Shown piece by piece: positions 42,451-52,572 of a stretch of DNA of 64,000 bases. Positions within the stretch are counted from its first letter, which is position 1, and each line of letters opens with the position of its first letter. Source of the stretch: Ahaetulla prasina. Lineage: Eukaryota; Chordata; Lepidosauria; Squamata; Colubridae. The translations under genes and the position numbers were made by a program. The notes beneath the pieces were generated by a model that saw only the letters and a list, made by a program, of their open reading frames with translations, did no database searches and was not told the origin of the DNA. The stretch covers positions 79,121,757-79,185,756 of the forward strand of contig NC_080546.1 in NCBI RefSeq assembly GCF_028640845.1, in the 5' to 3' direction.

Positions 42451-42800
42451 TGGGTTTCAGCAGGTTCTGACCAGTTCTGGAGAATAGGTAGCGGAAATTT
42501 TGAGTAGTTTGGAGAACTGGCAAATACCACCTCTAACTGGCCCTGCCCCCGCCCCCATCTATTCTCTGCCTCCCGAGTCCCAGCTGATCAGGAGGAAATG
42601 GGGATTTTGCAGTAACCTTCCCCTGGAGTGAGGAAGATGGAGATTTTACAGTATCCTTCCCCTGCCATGCCCACCAAGCAATGCCACACCCACCAAGCCC
42701 CACCCACAGAACCAGTAGTTTCATATTTTGAAACCCACCATTGTTTCCAGTGTCTTTCTCCCCACTTGGAACTGAACCCAGAAGGAGAATTCTTCCAACA

Positions 42801-43149
42801 CCTTCTTAAGATGGAAATATTTGCTGGTTATGCTCAAGTAACTGACTGAAACACAATGTGGTTTGCTTGATTTCAATTTAGCATGTCATGAGAACAGAGC
42901 TGGTGTGGTATGAAACCAGCCTTTTAGTCAGTAAACCATATTTAAAGCAAATGTGGGTTTTGTGCATCTAGTCATTTAGAGAAGTTTTCTATTCTTACAT
43001 TTAAAAAAAAAAAGTCCACAAAGTAAAATATATAGAAGAGATTTCCCCAGAACTGGGTAATGTGGATTTAAAATGTATTGAATGATATATTGCTTGATAA
43101 GCACGAAAAATTCCAAATTGCAAAGATTCATGCAACATGGTTATTTAAA
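42801..43149. other. No recognised feature
   Basis: About 350 bp of AT-rich sequence; nothing I can name. Confidence 0.35.
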
Positions 43150-43335
43150 TCCTGTACGAGTCTGTAGCGATTCTCGGTTATCCAAGTCATGGTTGTCCCA
43201 AAGGTGCTTTTTCAGGAGGCAACTGGACTTTCTTGTTTTTTCTTTGAAGATGTTTCGCTTCTCATCCAAGAAGCTTCTTCAGCTCTTATAGGACGGTGGG
43301 GAATGGAAGGACTTATATTCCTTGCAGACAGCTGG
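43150..43335. mobile_element. Penelope-type terminal fragment
   Basis: TTATCCAAGTCATGGTTGTC, AGGAGGCAACTGGACTTTC and GATGTTTCGCTTCTCATCC, then AAGAAGCTTCTTCAGC, match one arm of the foldback at 63518-63771. Penelope-like elements of vertebrates end in such sequence. Confidence 0.7.
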
Positions 43336-43865
43336 TCATTTGCATCCTTTTAGAGGTTTATCTGTGTCCTCAGGGTCACCTGAGCTAACAGTTCCTGTAG
43401 TCTGCAATTTTTCTGAAAATCTGTTCATACTCCCACATATTCTAGTATACTTGTGCAAGTACACATTATTTAAGTCCTGCACATTCCAGTATACGTGTAC
43501 AACAAAAATTGTTGATTCTCAAACACCTCCCTGGTTATTTATTAAATTATTTAAATCACACATTATGCAATTCACTCAATTTTCTGGTTGCACAGAACTC
43601 GCAGCGCAGTAAAACTGTTGCCCTTGGCATAATTTGCACAGCTGGCTAGCTTGTAATATGGCTAGTGACTTGGCAGTTCACGGTGCCAACTACAAAACAA
43701 CAACAGCAACTGCTGACAGCCAACATAACGCAATAATCCTTTGTCAAATACATCCCTTTTAAGTGAAGATTCCTAGCTTTTTAAAACCGAGTTGCTCAAT
43801 TATTTTGCACAGACTTCTATCAACGGCTCAGTTGAGGATTTGGTAAAATAAAAAATATATATATT
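43336..43865. other. No recognised feature
   Basis: May be the interior of the Penelope fragment or unique sequence. No frame with RT or GIY-YIG motifs is visible. Confidence 0.35.
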
Positions 43866-43880
43866 AGGTCTTTGGCTATT

Positions 43881-45547
43881 TTTTTTTTTTTTTTTTTATT
43901 CAAAAAGTTTTACAAAAAAATTTTTTCCCCCTTTCCCACCAACCCCTCTCCCTTCACAAACCCCCTCCCCCCTCCCCCCTGGCTTCCCGGAAGAAACACA
44001 AGGTATAGTTAAAAATAAAACAAACATATGCTAAAAAATTTTTTTTCCCAAAACTATTATACCAATTCTCCCTCTCTAACTCTGACTTCCTCCTTACATA
44101 ACCAAATCCTTCAAAAAATTAACAATAAACAGTAATAAAATATATAAATCAGTAAAACAAATTATTCCTAAAATATTTAAAACCAGCTAAAGCATAAAAA
44201 TCCAATCCAGTTCAGAGAATATCTCCCTTATAGCTTCTATAACCATATAACCATATAATTTCCCCCCAAGTCCTTCTTACATAAGATCTTTCAAGAATAT
44301 TCTATTTAAAATTCAATACAACAGATTATAAAATTTATAAAATTTCAATAGAGAAAATTACAATATTATTTAATTAATTACAATATCTATTCAACTTTAG
44401 TCCTTCCTCATCAAAGTCCAGTATATCCAAATATTTAGTCTTTATAATCACAAATTGCCTTCGGGACACTAATATTTTGTCTATTAATATTTTAAAAAAA
44501 CCTTGTTTCAAAAATAATACTTTTGTCTCTTGCCATTTTTTTTGGTGCATTAATCTCTGTCTTTCCTTCGTTGCTCCTTTTAAAAAGTCAATCACAATAT
44601 TTCCTAGTAATTCCTTATGTCCAGAAATCCAAAAATTACTGCCGTATATTCCATCAGTCCAAAAAGAGAACTCTTGGGAAACATTAAGCTTGTGAGTCTT
44701 TTCCATTTGAGGAACAATCTCCTGTAGCACAAATTCAGGCAACTCATCCAAACTGTTTAAAGAAAACTTCTTTAGATCACCTTGTTTCTTCACGATCAAA
44801 TCTTCATATTTATCCACTTTTATTTGTATATCCTCCATTCCATTTTCCGAATAATTGCACTGGTTAATTTGCTCCAAACTCTCATCCAAAACGTCCCCAT
44901 TTTTTATCAATTTGTATTTTTGAATAATTAAATACATTCTTTCTGTGTAGTCCTGTATAACGTCCCGAACCCATTCTTCTGAAAGAACCTCCATAACAAA
45001 ATTCCTGCTGAGAATCCCCTTGTAACGTACTTAAACAGCGTAATATAATCCAACAGTCCACAGTCAAACACAATAAGATAAAATCTCCATTCAGTTTCGA
45101 TTCAACAGCAAAGCTCCCTTTGATGTATCGCTCTGCTTTCAGTTTCTCTAAAACGAAACTGAAGGGGGGGAGGAAGTCAGAAAATCAAAAATACTTGCAA
45201 ACCAATAATTGTTCCTCACACTCTTCCGCCTGCTTTTCGTATCCACAAAAAGAAATCAATTGTTAGCAGAAGTGGACACCCTCCTCTTTTCCTGCTTTTT
45301 CAGGAGCGCAGAGAATACTGGAGGTGGGGGAGGGGTAAATAAGGGGATTCGACCGTTCAGGGCTTTGTATTACAAAAACAAAGCCCCTAGGAGAATCTAC
45401 CCAAATCCTCCCCCTTGCTCTGTCTCTCTCTTTCAACCAGAGAGAGAAATGAAGCCGGGATCAGTTGTTAAATCCGGCTTCTACCATATTCAATGCGGAG
45501 TGCCATAAATTAGCACCCAACGAGGAGGGTGGCGCCACCCGGAAGCC
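43881..45547 (-). mobile_element. Short L1-mobilised element with one ORF (HAL1-like)
   Basis: Exact 15-bp target duplications AGGTCTTTGGCTATT flank it (43866-43880, 45548-45562). A poly(A) tail (T run at 43881-43899) and a TTT/AAA-type target fit L1 endonuclease insertion. On the minus strand: a GC-rich 5' region of about 550 bp, one intact ORF (44374-44994), then a 3'UTR matching the L1 copies at 37498 and 4052 (GGTATAG, GGCTTCCCGG, C-rich stretch). At 1,667 bp it is far shorter than an L1 and shows no ORF2. Confidence 0.8.
44374..44994 (-). CDS. 206-aa ORF of the HAL1-like element
   Basis: An uninterrupted frame from MEVLSEEWVRDVIQDYTERM to DEEGLKLNRYCN, the longest complex frame in the window without a disabling change. 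The first 45 residues are charged and helical. The central part is EFSFWTDGIYGSNFWISGHK. The last 60 are basic (KERQRLMHQKKWQETK, SRRQFVIIKTK). I do not recognise a catalytic motif. An L1 ORF1-related nucleic-acid-binding protein is the natural guess from position and size, but the sequence alone does not prove it. The start ATGG follows an upstream in-frame stop. Confidence 0.6.
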   Translation of the reverse strand: MEVLSEEWVRDVIQDYTERMYLIIQKYKLIKNGDVLDESLEQINQCNYSENGMEDIQIKVDKYEDLIVKKQGDLKKFSLNSLDELPEFVLQEIVPQMEKTHKLNVSQEFSFWTDGIYGSNFWISGHKELLGNIVIDFLKGATKERQRLMHQKKWQETKVLFLKQGFFKILIDKILVSRRQFVIIKTKYLDILDFDEEGLKLNRYCN

Positions 45548-45562
45548 AGGTCTTTGGCTATT

Positions 45563-46365
45563 TAAATGGTTAAAGGGCAGGTGCATAATCAACTTTAAAC
45601 TTCTTTTATCTATTGAAATTCTTAAAGCGCACATTGACTGGAGAGAAATTAAAAGGCTATATAAATGTGTTGATAGCTATGCTCTCTCTCTCTCTCTCTC
45701 TCTGTCTCGTTCTTTTTTGTTCGATCATTTAAGAAATCGATCCATTATTAATTGATAAAGAAAGGGGAGAGGCTGTCTCAGACCAAGACTGTTATAGGTT
45801 TCATCACGGCGAGGAAACCATAGAGGCACTATGACTTAAAAAGTACGGAAAGCAGAATAAAGTCTACTCCAGCTGTAGCAATCACAGCTGGTAGGTGAGT
45901 GAGTCATTGAACCTGCAGGATGGAAAAAGGAGGCGTTTGAACGATTTGGCACGTTGTAAGGGCTCTGCAGGTTAGAGGAAGAAAACCACAGAGACTAGGG
46001 GTGATACAATCCTGAGTTTTGAAAAGGCATGAAAACGTCAAGCATTTTCATTTTGAAGCTGAGCGGCCCTTAACAGTTTTGCTGTTAAGTCAAAGACATC
46101 TGACTGCAAGCTTTCAATTTCATCCATAAGTCATACTATCATGAATGTAGCGTTCTGTGTAGATCCGATAAATCTTTAAATTTGATGACGCAGGTTCTGC
46201 CTCCCTGGCTGAAAGGATTATGGAGAGGATGTTACAGTATATGAAATATTTGAACATTTGGTTGGTTTAACCATGACTGAATCAGCCCAAATTGACTACA
46301 TCTCTATAATACTTCAAGTCATAAACCATAGTTGGTGAGCAATAATGATTTGTGTTCATACGGTT
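45563..46365. other. No recognised feature; short (CT)n
   Basis: A CTCTCTCTCTCT tract at about 45690-45706. The rest may be unique, with no exon I can support. Confidence 0.4.
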
Positions 46366-46373
46366 CTCTATGC

Positions 46374-47111
46374 CAGTGGTCACCAACTGGTGGTCTGTGG
46401 ACCACTGGTGGTCTGCAAGAAAATTTTGGTAGTCCGCAGAAAAATTATTTGTGTTTTTTATATTGCACTAAATTAGGGGTCCTCAAACTATGGTCCCCTG
46501 GGACGAATACGTGCAATGAATGTTTGTGTTGCTGCACAGAGTCTCCCACTTTGGGGTCTTTTTGTGCAGGTCGGAGGGGGGCAGAAATTCTGACTTGGGG
46601 GTCTGCTTCAGCCTCCAGGGATTTAGGTAAAGGCTGGAGAGAAGTGCCATTGGTGGCAAAGAACCGGAGGGCCTTGTTCCAGTGGGACTGCATCATGGTC
46701 TGGAACTGGCTGCCCAACTCACCCCGCTGAGCCTCCAGGCGCCGGTACCTGGCCTTGCACTCCCACAGGTCTTCCCTCTGCTTGGAAAGCCTATGCTCCT
46801 AGTCCTCAGTGAGGTGCTTCTGCTGAGCCTCCTTCTCAGTCAGATCCAATTTGAACAAAGCCAGCTGTTTTGCCAACTCTTTCTCATGGTGGCTGCTTAG
46901 CTCTAACAACTGCTTCCTAATGGGGCCCTAAGGAGCCCAGGCGGGCAGGTGAGAAGTGGCGAGTAGAGGCTGGCAAGGCACCCTTCGACGTGAGTGACAT
47001 CAAGTTGGCCACGCCCACCCAGTCACATGACCACGTTGCCACACCCACCCAGCCGGTCATTAGGCAGATCATATTAGTGGTCCCTGAGGTCCAAAAGGTT
47101 GGGGACCCCTG
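46374..47111. mobile_element. hAT element carrying coiled-coil coding sequence, copy 2
   Basis: The left end CAGTGGTCACCAACTGG and right end AAGGTTGGGGACCCCTG are imperfect inverted repeats. Flanks CTCTATGC (46366-46373) and CTCTAAGC (47112-47119) make an 8-bp duplication with one mismatch. It is 738 bp, non-autonomous, and most of its middle (46445-46925) is antisense coiled-coil coding sequence. Near the right end are CCACGCCCACCC motifs shared with other hAT families here. Confidence 0.85.
46445..46925 (-). pseudogene. Captured coiled-coil protein fragment, copy 2
   Basis: Minus strand, in one phase: LLELSSHHEKELAKQLALFK, then KEAQQKHLTED, a TAG stop, EHRLSKQREDLWECKARYRR, LEAQRGELGSQFQTMMQSHW and NKALRFFATNGTS. 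About 110 codons hold a heptad-rich, non-repetitive composition unlike the host element. One stop (TAG where copy 1 has TAC) disables it. I cannot name the parent gene; centrosomal-type coiled-coil proteins are one possibility. Confidence 0.65.
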
Positions 47112-47164
47112 CTCTAAGCTACAAAATTGCAAATCAGTGGTTGATATATGTTCCATGATATATG

Positions 47165-47790
47165 TTCTCAACCAGCAAATGCTTTGTCTTACACATTGGA
47201 GAAAAGGATCAGAACACTAAATACAAGTTTGATGGACATTACCTTGTAGATGACCCTCACCCCGTCAAAGACCTTGGAGTTTTCATATCAAACGATCTAA
47301 GTGCCAAAGCCCACTGCAACTACATCACCAAAAAGGCTTTAAGAGTTGTAAACTTAATCATGTGTAGCTTCTTCTCCAGAAAGATTACACTACTAACCAG
47401 ACCATATAAAACATTTGCTAGACCAATTCTCGAATACAGCTCGCCTGTCTGGAACACACACCTCATTTCGGACATTAATACAATTGAACGTGTCCAGAAA
47501 TATTTCACAAGAAGAGTTCTCCACTCCTCTGAATACAACAAAATACCTTATGCCACCAGACTAGAAATCCTGGGTTTAGAAAATTTAGAACTCCGCCACC
47601 TTCTGTATGACCTGAGTATAACTCAGAAAATCATCTGCTACAATGTCCTTCCTGTCGAAGACTACTTCAGCTTCAATCACAACAATACACGAGCACACAA
47701 TAGATTTAAGCTTAATCTTGACTGCAGAAAATATGACTTCAGTAACAGAGTTGTTAATGCCTGGAATGCGCTACCTGTATGGCCTACTGC
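47165..47790 (+). pseudogene. LINE family C, RT C-terminal part
   Basis: The frame 47162-47872 (236 aa) has KCFVLHIGEKDQNTKYKFDG, VKDLGVFISNDLSAKAHCNY, RPILEYSSPVWNTHL and ERVQKYFTRRVLHSSEYNK, then VNAWNALP. The order (H(I)G...G..L, DLGV, ARPILEYSSPVWNP-like) is that of CR1/L2-group reverse transcriptases after the catalytic palm. The 5' part is missing and the 3'UTR is replaced by an LTR-like repeat at about 47795. It is the best-preserved copy of this family here. Confidence 0.9.
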
Positions 47791-47980
47791 AACATTTACT
47801 CCCAGGATGCCATGCGCAAATCCTAGGAATTTGTCTGAGCTAAGCTTGGTTGAAGTTTGGCTGATGCAATGAAGGGGCTTATTCGACAATTCCTATTATG
47901 GCTGAGGGCTAATCCTACCTGCGTTCAGACCTTGCTGCAGGGAATTTTTGCGTATGAATAGAGCTATCTATCTCTTTATC

Positions 47981-48950
47981 CAGTGGTGGGATTCAGCCAG
48001 TTCGCACCTATTCGGGAGAACCGGCTGTTAACTTTCTAAGCGGTTCAGAGAGCCGTTGTTGGAAGAAATCTTATTTTGTTTTTTTCTACTTTACAGGGCT
48101 AATCCTGTAAGGAAGGCAGGAAGGAAACATTTTGCTGTTGTTTCTAGCCTAATCTTTATTGCCCTGCTTACAGAAACTGCCTTTCTGGTTATAATATAAC
48201 AACAGAGTTGGAAGGGACCTTCTAGTTGGAAGGTCTTCTAGTCCAACCCCCTGCCCAGGCAGGAAACCCTACACCATCTCAGTCAGATGGTTATCCAACA
48301 TTTTCTTAAAAATTTCCAGTGTTGGAGCATTCACAACTTCTGCAGGCAAGTCGTTCCACTTATTAATTGTTCTAACTGTCAGGAAATTTCTCCTTAGTTC
48401 TAAGTTGCTTCTTTCTTTGATCAGTTTCCACCCATTGCTTCTTGTTCTACCCTCAGGTGCTTTGGAGAACAGCCTGACTCCCTCTTCTTTGTGGCAACCC
48501 CTGAGATATCGGAAGACTGCTATCATGTCTCCCCTAGTCCTTCTTTTTTTAAAACTAGACATACCCAGTTCCTGCAACCGTTCTTCATATGTTTTAGCCT
48601 CCAGTCCCCTAATCATCTTTGTTGCTCTTTTCTGCACTCTTTCTAGAGTCTCAACATCTTTTTTATATCGTGGCAACCAAAACTGGATGCAATATTCCAA
48701 GTGTGGCCTTACCAAGGCATTATAAAGTGGCACTAACACTTCACGTGATCTTGATTCTATCCCTCTGTTTATGCAGAGGGATAGAATGGTTAACCCTTAT
48801 TACATTGTAACAGCTAAGGTGAAGCGCCCATCAACATGAGTGATGTTGATTTGGCCATGCCCACACGGTCACATGACCACTGAGCCACGCCTACCCAGCT
48901 GGTCATTAGAGCAGAGAACTGGTTGTTAAATTATTTGAATCCCACCACTC
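47981..48950. mobile_element. hAT element split by CR1
   Basis: Starts CAGTGGTGGGATTCAGCC and ends GAATCCCACCACTC (last G mutated). Exact 8-bp duplications TCTTTATC at 47973-47980 and 48951-48958. Removing the CR1 yields a sequence colinear with 19921-20291. Confidence 0.95.
48192..48786 (-). pseudogene. CR1 C-terminal ORF, uninterrupted
   Basis: The minus-strand frame 48269-48739 (156 aa) runs from [17 protein letters not shown] through [40 protein letters not shown] and NDLPAEVVNAPTLEIFKKML to the natural stop. It is the most intact CR1 end in the window. TGGTTA on both sides (48186-48191, 48787-48792) looks like a 6-bp target duplication. The catalytic RT region is absent. Confidence 0.93.
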
Positions 48951-49091
48951 TCTTTATCTCTTAAGTGCTGACATCTGCTGTGGGCTATTAAGGAAGGTGG
49001 GGGCTGCTTTCCAAGAGCCTGTTTCTCTGTTTCTCATCCAGAGAAATATAAAATTCTGCCTTTTTAATATTTCTCAAAATATTTCATTCTT

Positions 49092-50502
49092 GGTCATGGG
49101 ATTGATCTAGAGGTATGGCAAAAATTATGGACACATAATTATAAAATGACAATGTCTACGGCAGGGGTAGTCAACCTTTTTATACCTACCGCCCACTTTT
49201 GTATCTCTGTGTTAGTAGTAAAATTTTCTAACCGCCCTCCGGTTCCACAGTAATGCGCCATGTATTGTCATCTGTGCATGCCTCTTGCGCATCGTGGATT
49301 GGGTTTGGAGGGGGCGCACCGGCAACCAGCTCTGCTTGTCTGTTACAGCTGGGTGGCGTGGGGGGAGATGTGCGAGCTATTCTGGGACGAGGCTCTTTTG
49401 TTTGCGGTCGCACTATAGCGCCATTTAGTTTCACTTACGTAACGTGAACTAAACTTATACGTGGGCGATACAAATAGGATATTCTCAGAAATCTAAATTG
49501 TCATGTGGAATTTTATGAAAACCTAATGAAAATGTTTTTAAATAATGCTATGAAATTTTTTTAAAAAGTCAATTAAATTTTAAAAAAGGAAAGTGTTTCA
49601 GTATCGGACAAAACTCCTACCACCCACCATGAAAGCTGGAACGCCCGCTAGTGGGCGGTAGGGACCAGGTTGACTACCACTGATCTACGGCATATAAAGA
49701 GAATTTGTATAAGATGTTTTATAGGTGGCATTTACTCCTGACAAGAATTGCCAGAATGTTGAAGGACAAATCCGAAAAATGTTGGAAATGTCATCGGACA
49801 CCTGGGTCATATTACCGTATGTGGTGGACATGCGTGGAAGCTAAAAGATACTGGACTAAAATACACTCATGGTTGGAAAAAATGATTAAAAAACATAGAT
49901 TTTAAGCCAAAAGTTTTCTTACTGGGGATGATACCAGAAATATATAGTAGAGAATTGAGATATCTGATGGTGAATATTATAACAGCAGCTAGGATTGTGT
50001 TTGCTAAAAATTGGAAAAATGAGAAAATAGCTTTGCAAAACGAAATTATTAGGAAAATAATGGAACGTGCAGAAATGAGTAAATTGACATTTGAAATTAG
50101 AGAGCAGGAAGAAAAGCAATATTATAAGATATGGGATTTATTTTATCAATGGCTAGAAGGAAAGTTATGTTAGTAAAGATTAGAGAAAGATTATTATTAA
50201 CTGAAATATTAAACTGAATGGTTTTAGAACGATGGAATGAATGATGTTATCAGATAAAATATATATTTGTGGACATGTATATGGAATGAGAGAATGAAAG
50301 GTTATAGCCATTGGTTAATTAAAAGGTCAGATATAAGATGGAGGTAATGTAACATCAGATGAATTAAGGATATTTTTATGTTGAATTTGCACAAGAGATA
50401 TGTAATCACCCCACCGACACATAGTAATTGGATTGAAAATGTTTTTATGTTTATGTGTTTTGTTTTTAAAAAAATAAAAAATCTTTTTTTAAAAATGTAT
50501 AT
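49092..50502 (+). mobile_element. L1 3' portion (ORF2 C-terminus), hAT-interrupted
   Basis: After the hAT insertion: YRWHLLLTRIARMLKDKSEK, then CWKCHRTPGSYYRMWWTC (the L1 ORF2 C-terminal Cys/Trp motif) and WTKIHSWLEKM. A frameshift near 49905 leads to NIITAARIVFAKNWKNEKIA. The A-rich end (AAAAAAATAAAAAATC) is at about 50470. Target copies ATATTTCATTCTT lie at 49079-49091 and 50503-50515. Confidence 0.88.
49162..49682. mobile_element. hAT element (CAGGGGTAGTCAACC family)
   Basis: Ends CAGGGGTAGTCAACCTTTTT and CCAGGTTGACTACCACTG. Flanks GTCTACGG (49154-49161) and ATCTACGG (49683-49690). Its ends and CGCCCACTTTTGTATCTCTG strongly resemble a hAT family I know from mammalian genomes (Charlie/OposCharlie type). 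Non-autonomous, 521 bp. Confidence 0.9.
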
Positions 50503-50515
50503 ATATTTCATTCTT

Positions 50516-51120
50516 TTTTTAAAGTTTTTTTTTAAGTATAAACATTCCATCTTTCCTTAAACAGTGTGTCATCTGGGTACAAATATCTCTGCAATAACCA
50601 TCAAAATTTACAACATCATTTACATTGATATTAATTCTCTAATCTTAGAATTATAGTTTATTAAACAGTTGAACCTTATGAACCTGTTGGTTTTTTCCTC
50701 TTAACACATCTTCTAATAAAGATGTAATAATTACATTAAACATAATAATCCTCATTATCATAATACTAATAATTATCATATTGTTTACTTTTCTCTTACC
50801 ATATTTTCTAGTCTTCTTTAATCTCCTTCTTTTATTTCCAACTTCCATTTTTATTCTCTAACCATTGATAAAATATTTCCCATATCATATAATATTCAGT
50901 TTGTTCTTTCTCCTTAATTGCCAGTGTTAATCTATTCATTTCTGCACCTTCTAATATTTCCCTCATCACCTTCTTATCAATAGGGAATCTCTTCACTTTT
51001 CCAATGTTGTGCAAATACAATTCTAGCTGAGGTTAATACATGAATAATTAGATATATATTCTCTTTACTATGCGTTTCAGGTAAAATCCCCAACAGAAAT
51101 ATTTCTGGTTTTAAGTCAGA
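50516..51120 (-). mobile_element. L1 3' portion, opposite orientation
   Basis: The minus-strand frame 50832-51020 reads NIGKVKRFPIDKKVMREILE, GAEMNRLTLAIKEKEQTEYY and MIWEIFYQWLE, the L1 ORF2 C-terminus. The tail faces the tail of 49092-50502. Target copies ATATTTCATTCTT at 50503-50515 and 51121-51133 flank it. Confidence 0.88.
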
Positions 51121-51235
51121 ATATTTCATTCTTCTAGGAGAGGGGTAGGTGCTAACTTTCTACACCACCTTACAGTGAGAGTGAACTCACTAATCCCAGT
51201 CTCCTTTCCTTCTGAACAGAGACTTTAGTTTTATT

Positions 51236-51912
51236 TTATTTATTTATTATTTATTTATTTTCAAATACATATTAAATAATATATAAGCATGAATTGAATA
51301 CATAAAGTGAATACAATTCAAGGGAACATTAGGACAGGGACGGTAGGCATGCTGGTGCTCTTATGCACGCCCCTTACAGACCTCTTAGAAATGGGGTGAG
51401 GTCAACAGTAGACAGTCTTAGGTTAAAGTTTTGGGGATTTTAGGATGAGACCAGTCTGGTAGTGCATTCCAGGCATTAACAACACTGTTACTGAAGTCAT
51501 ATTTTCTGCAATCGAGATTGGAGTGGTTCACTTTAAGTTTGAATCTATTGTATGCTCGTGCATTGTTGTGGTTGAAGCTGAAGTAGTCATTGACAGGAAG
51601 GACATTGTAGCAGATGATTTTATGAGCTATGCTCAGGTCATACCGAAGGCGGTGCAGTTCTAAATTTTCTAAACCCAGAATTTCAAGTCTGGTGGCATAA
51701 GGTATTTTGTTGCAAGCAGGGGAGTCGAGGACTCTTGTGAAATATTTCTGGACGTGCTTAATTGTATTAATGTCTGAAATGAGGTGTGTGTTCCAGACAG
51801 ATGAGCTGTATTCGAGAATTGGTCTAGCAAATGTTTTTTATGCTCTAGTTAGTAGTGTAATCTTACAGGAGAAGAAGCTATGCAAGATTAGGTTTACAAC
51901 TCTAAAAAGTTA
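51236..51912 (-). pseudogene. LINE family C 3' portion
   Basis: Colinear on the minus strand with 33003-33600 and 29617-30710 (GGGACGGTAGGCATGC, GGTTGAAGCTGAAGTAGTC, AATTTCAAGTCTGGTGGCAT). Frames are broken. Confidence 0.87.
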
Positions 51913-52488
51913 ACTCTTAGTTAACTCAGAATATAGGCACCCCTGTGGTAATAGAGGAAGGCCAGAGTCATGTTTGAGAAATGATGACACTGGCTCTCAG
52001 GTGACATGAAACCACAGGGTGGATGAGGAATAATGTTAAATTCTGCACGGCCATCAACTGGCTTAGAAAGTTGAGTCAAAACAAATTTATCCTGCATTGT
52101 GTGCACGTTGGCAATAAGTCCACTTCAAATAAAAGAGGGAATGCATTGGGGAATGTAGAACTAATATACCCTTTTTCACTATCCTAGCCAAAGATGAAGG
52201 CATAGAAGCCTCTAATAAAAAAAAAGTTCATATCAATCCACTGAATTTGGATAGATACAAGGTTGGCTGGTTGCTAAGGGAGCTGATAAGCACCTGTGGG
52301 TTGATACCATCTTTGGGAGACACTTCTATTAAATTTAGGGTAGCTGGTTTCTGAACAGAGATGCAAAGGAATATACTCCCAAACATTTTTAAAAGTACTT
52401 TCCCCTTGCTATGCAGTGAACCTTCTTACATCTCTATTACTCGCTTGCCAGTTGAGCCCAGGCAGTGGTATTTAATGCAGCTAGACTC
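51913..52488. other. No recognised feature
   Basis: About 575 bp of sequence, perhaps unique, with no supportable frame. Confidence 0.4.
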
Positions 52489-52572
52489 AGAATAGAATAG
52501 AATAGAATAGAATAGAATAGAATAGAATAGAATAGAATAGAATAGAATAGAATAGAATAGAATAGAATAGAA
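52489..52572. repeat. (AATAG)n microsatellite at LINE tail
   Basis: About 17 pure AATAG units abutting the 3' end of the minus-strand LINE family B. Confidence 0.96.

Larger units (their letters stand above)
41196..42743. mobile_element. hAT element holding an LTR, a CR1 and a second hAT
   Basis: Ends CAGAGGTGGGTTTCAGCAG and TTTTGAAACCCACCATTG; exact 8-bp duplications TTTCCAGT at 41188-41195 and 42744-42751. Most of its length is later insertions. Confidence 0.92.
40733..42800 (+). mobile_element. LTR-like repeat with TATA box, split by a hAT
   Basis: Starts CGTAGGAAGTTAGCACCC and ends AGGAGAATTCTTCCAACA. Excluding the hAT insert (41196-42743) it is about 510 bp. It has CCAATCAAAACAC upstream of GGTATAAAACCCAGG (about 41075), a plausible CAAT/TATA promoter layout. 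Related copies lie at 22029, 26379 and 47795. Confidence 0.7.
47795..51147 (-). mobile_element. LTR-like repeat split by a hAT and two L1s
   Basis: Pieces at 47795-47980, 48959-49091 and 51134-51147 are colinear with 26379-28572 (minus), e.g. CTTAAGTGCTGACATCTGCTG and AGGGGTAGGTGCTAACTTTC. Net length is only about 350 bp, so the left end is incomplete. Confidence 0.65.

Noticed and set aside
48269..48739. CR1 frame as a domesticated host gene
   Set aside because: Intact for 156 codons, but it is a standard 5'-truncated CR1 end inside a hAT, with no promoter or splice context and with sister copies in decay.
49092..51120. Twin-priming inversion of one L1
   Set aside because: Both A-rich tails lie in the middle and a third copy of the target sits between them, which that mechanism does not give.
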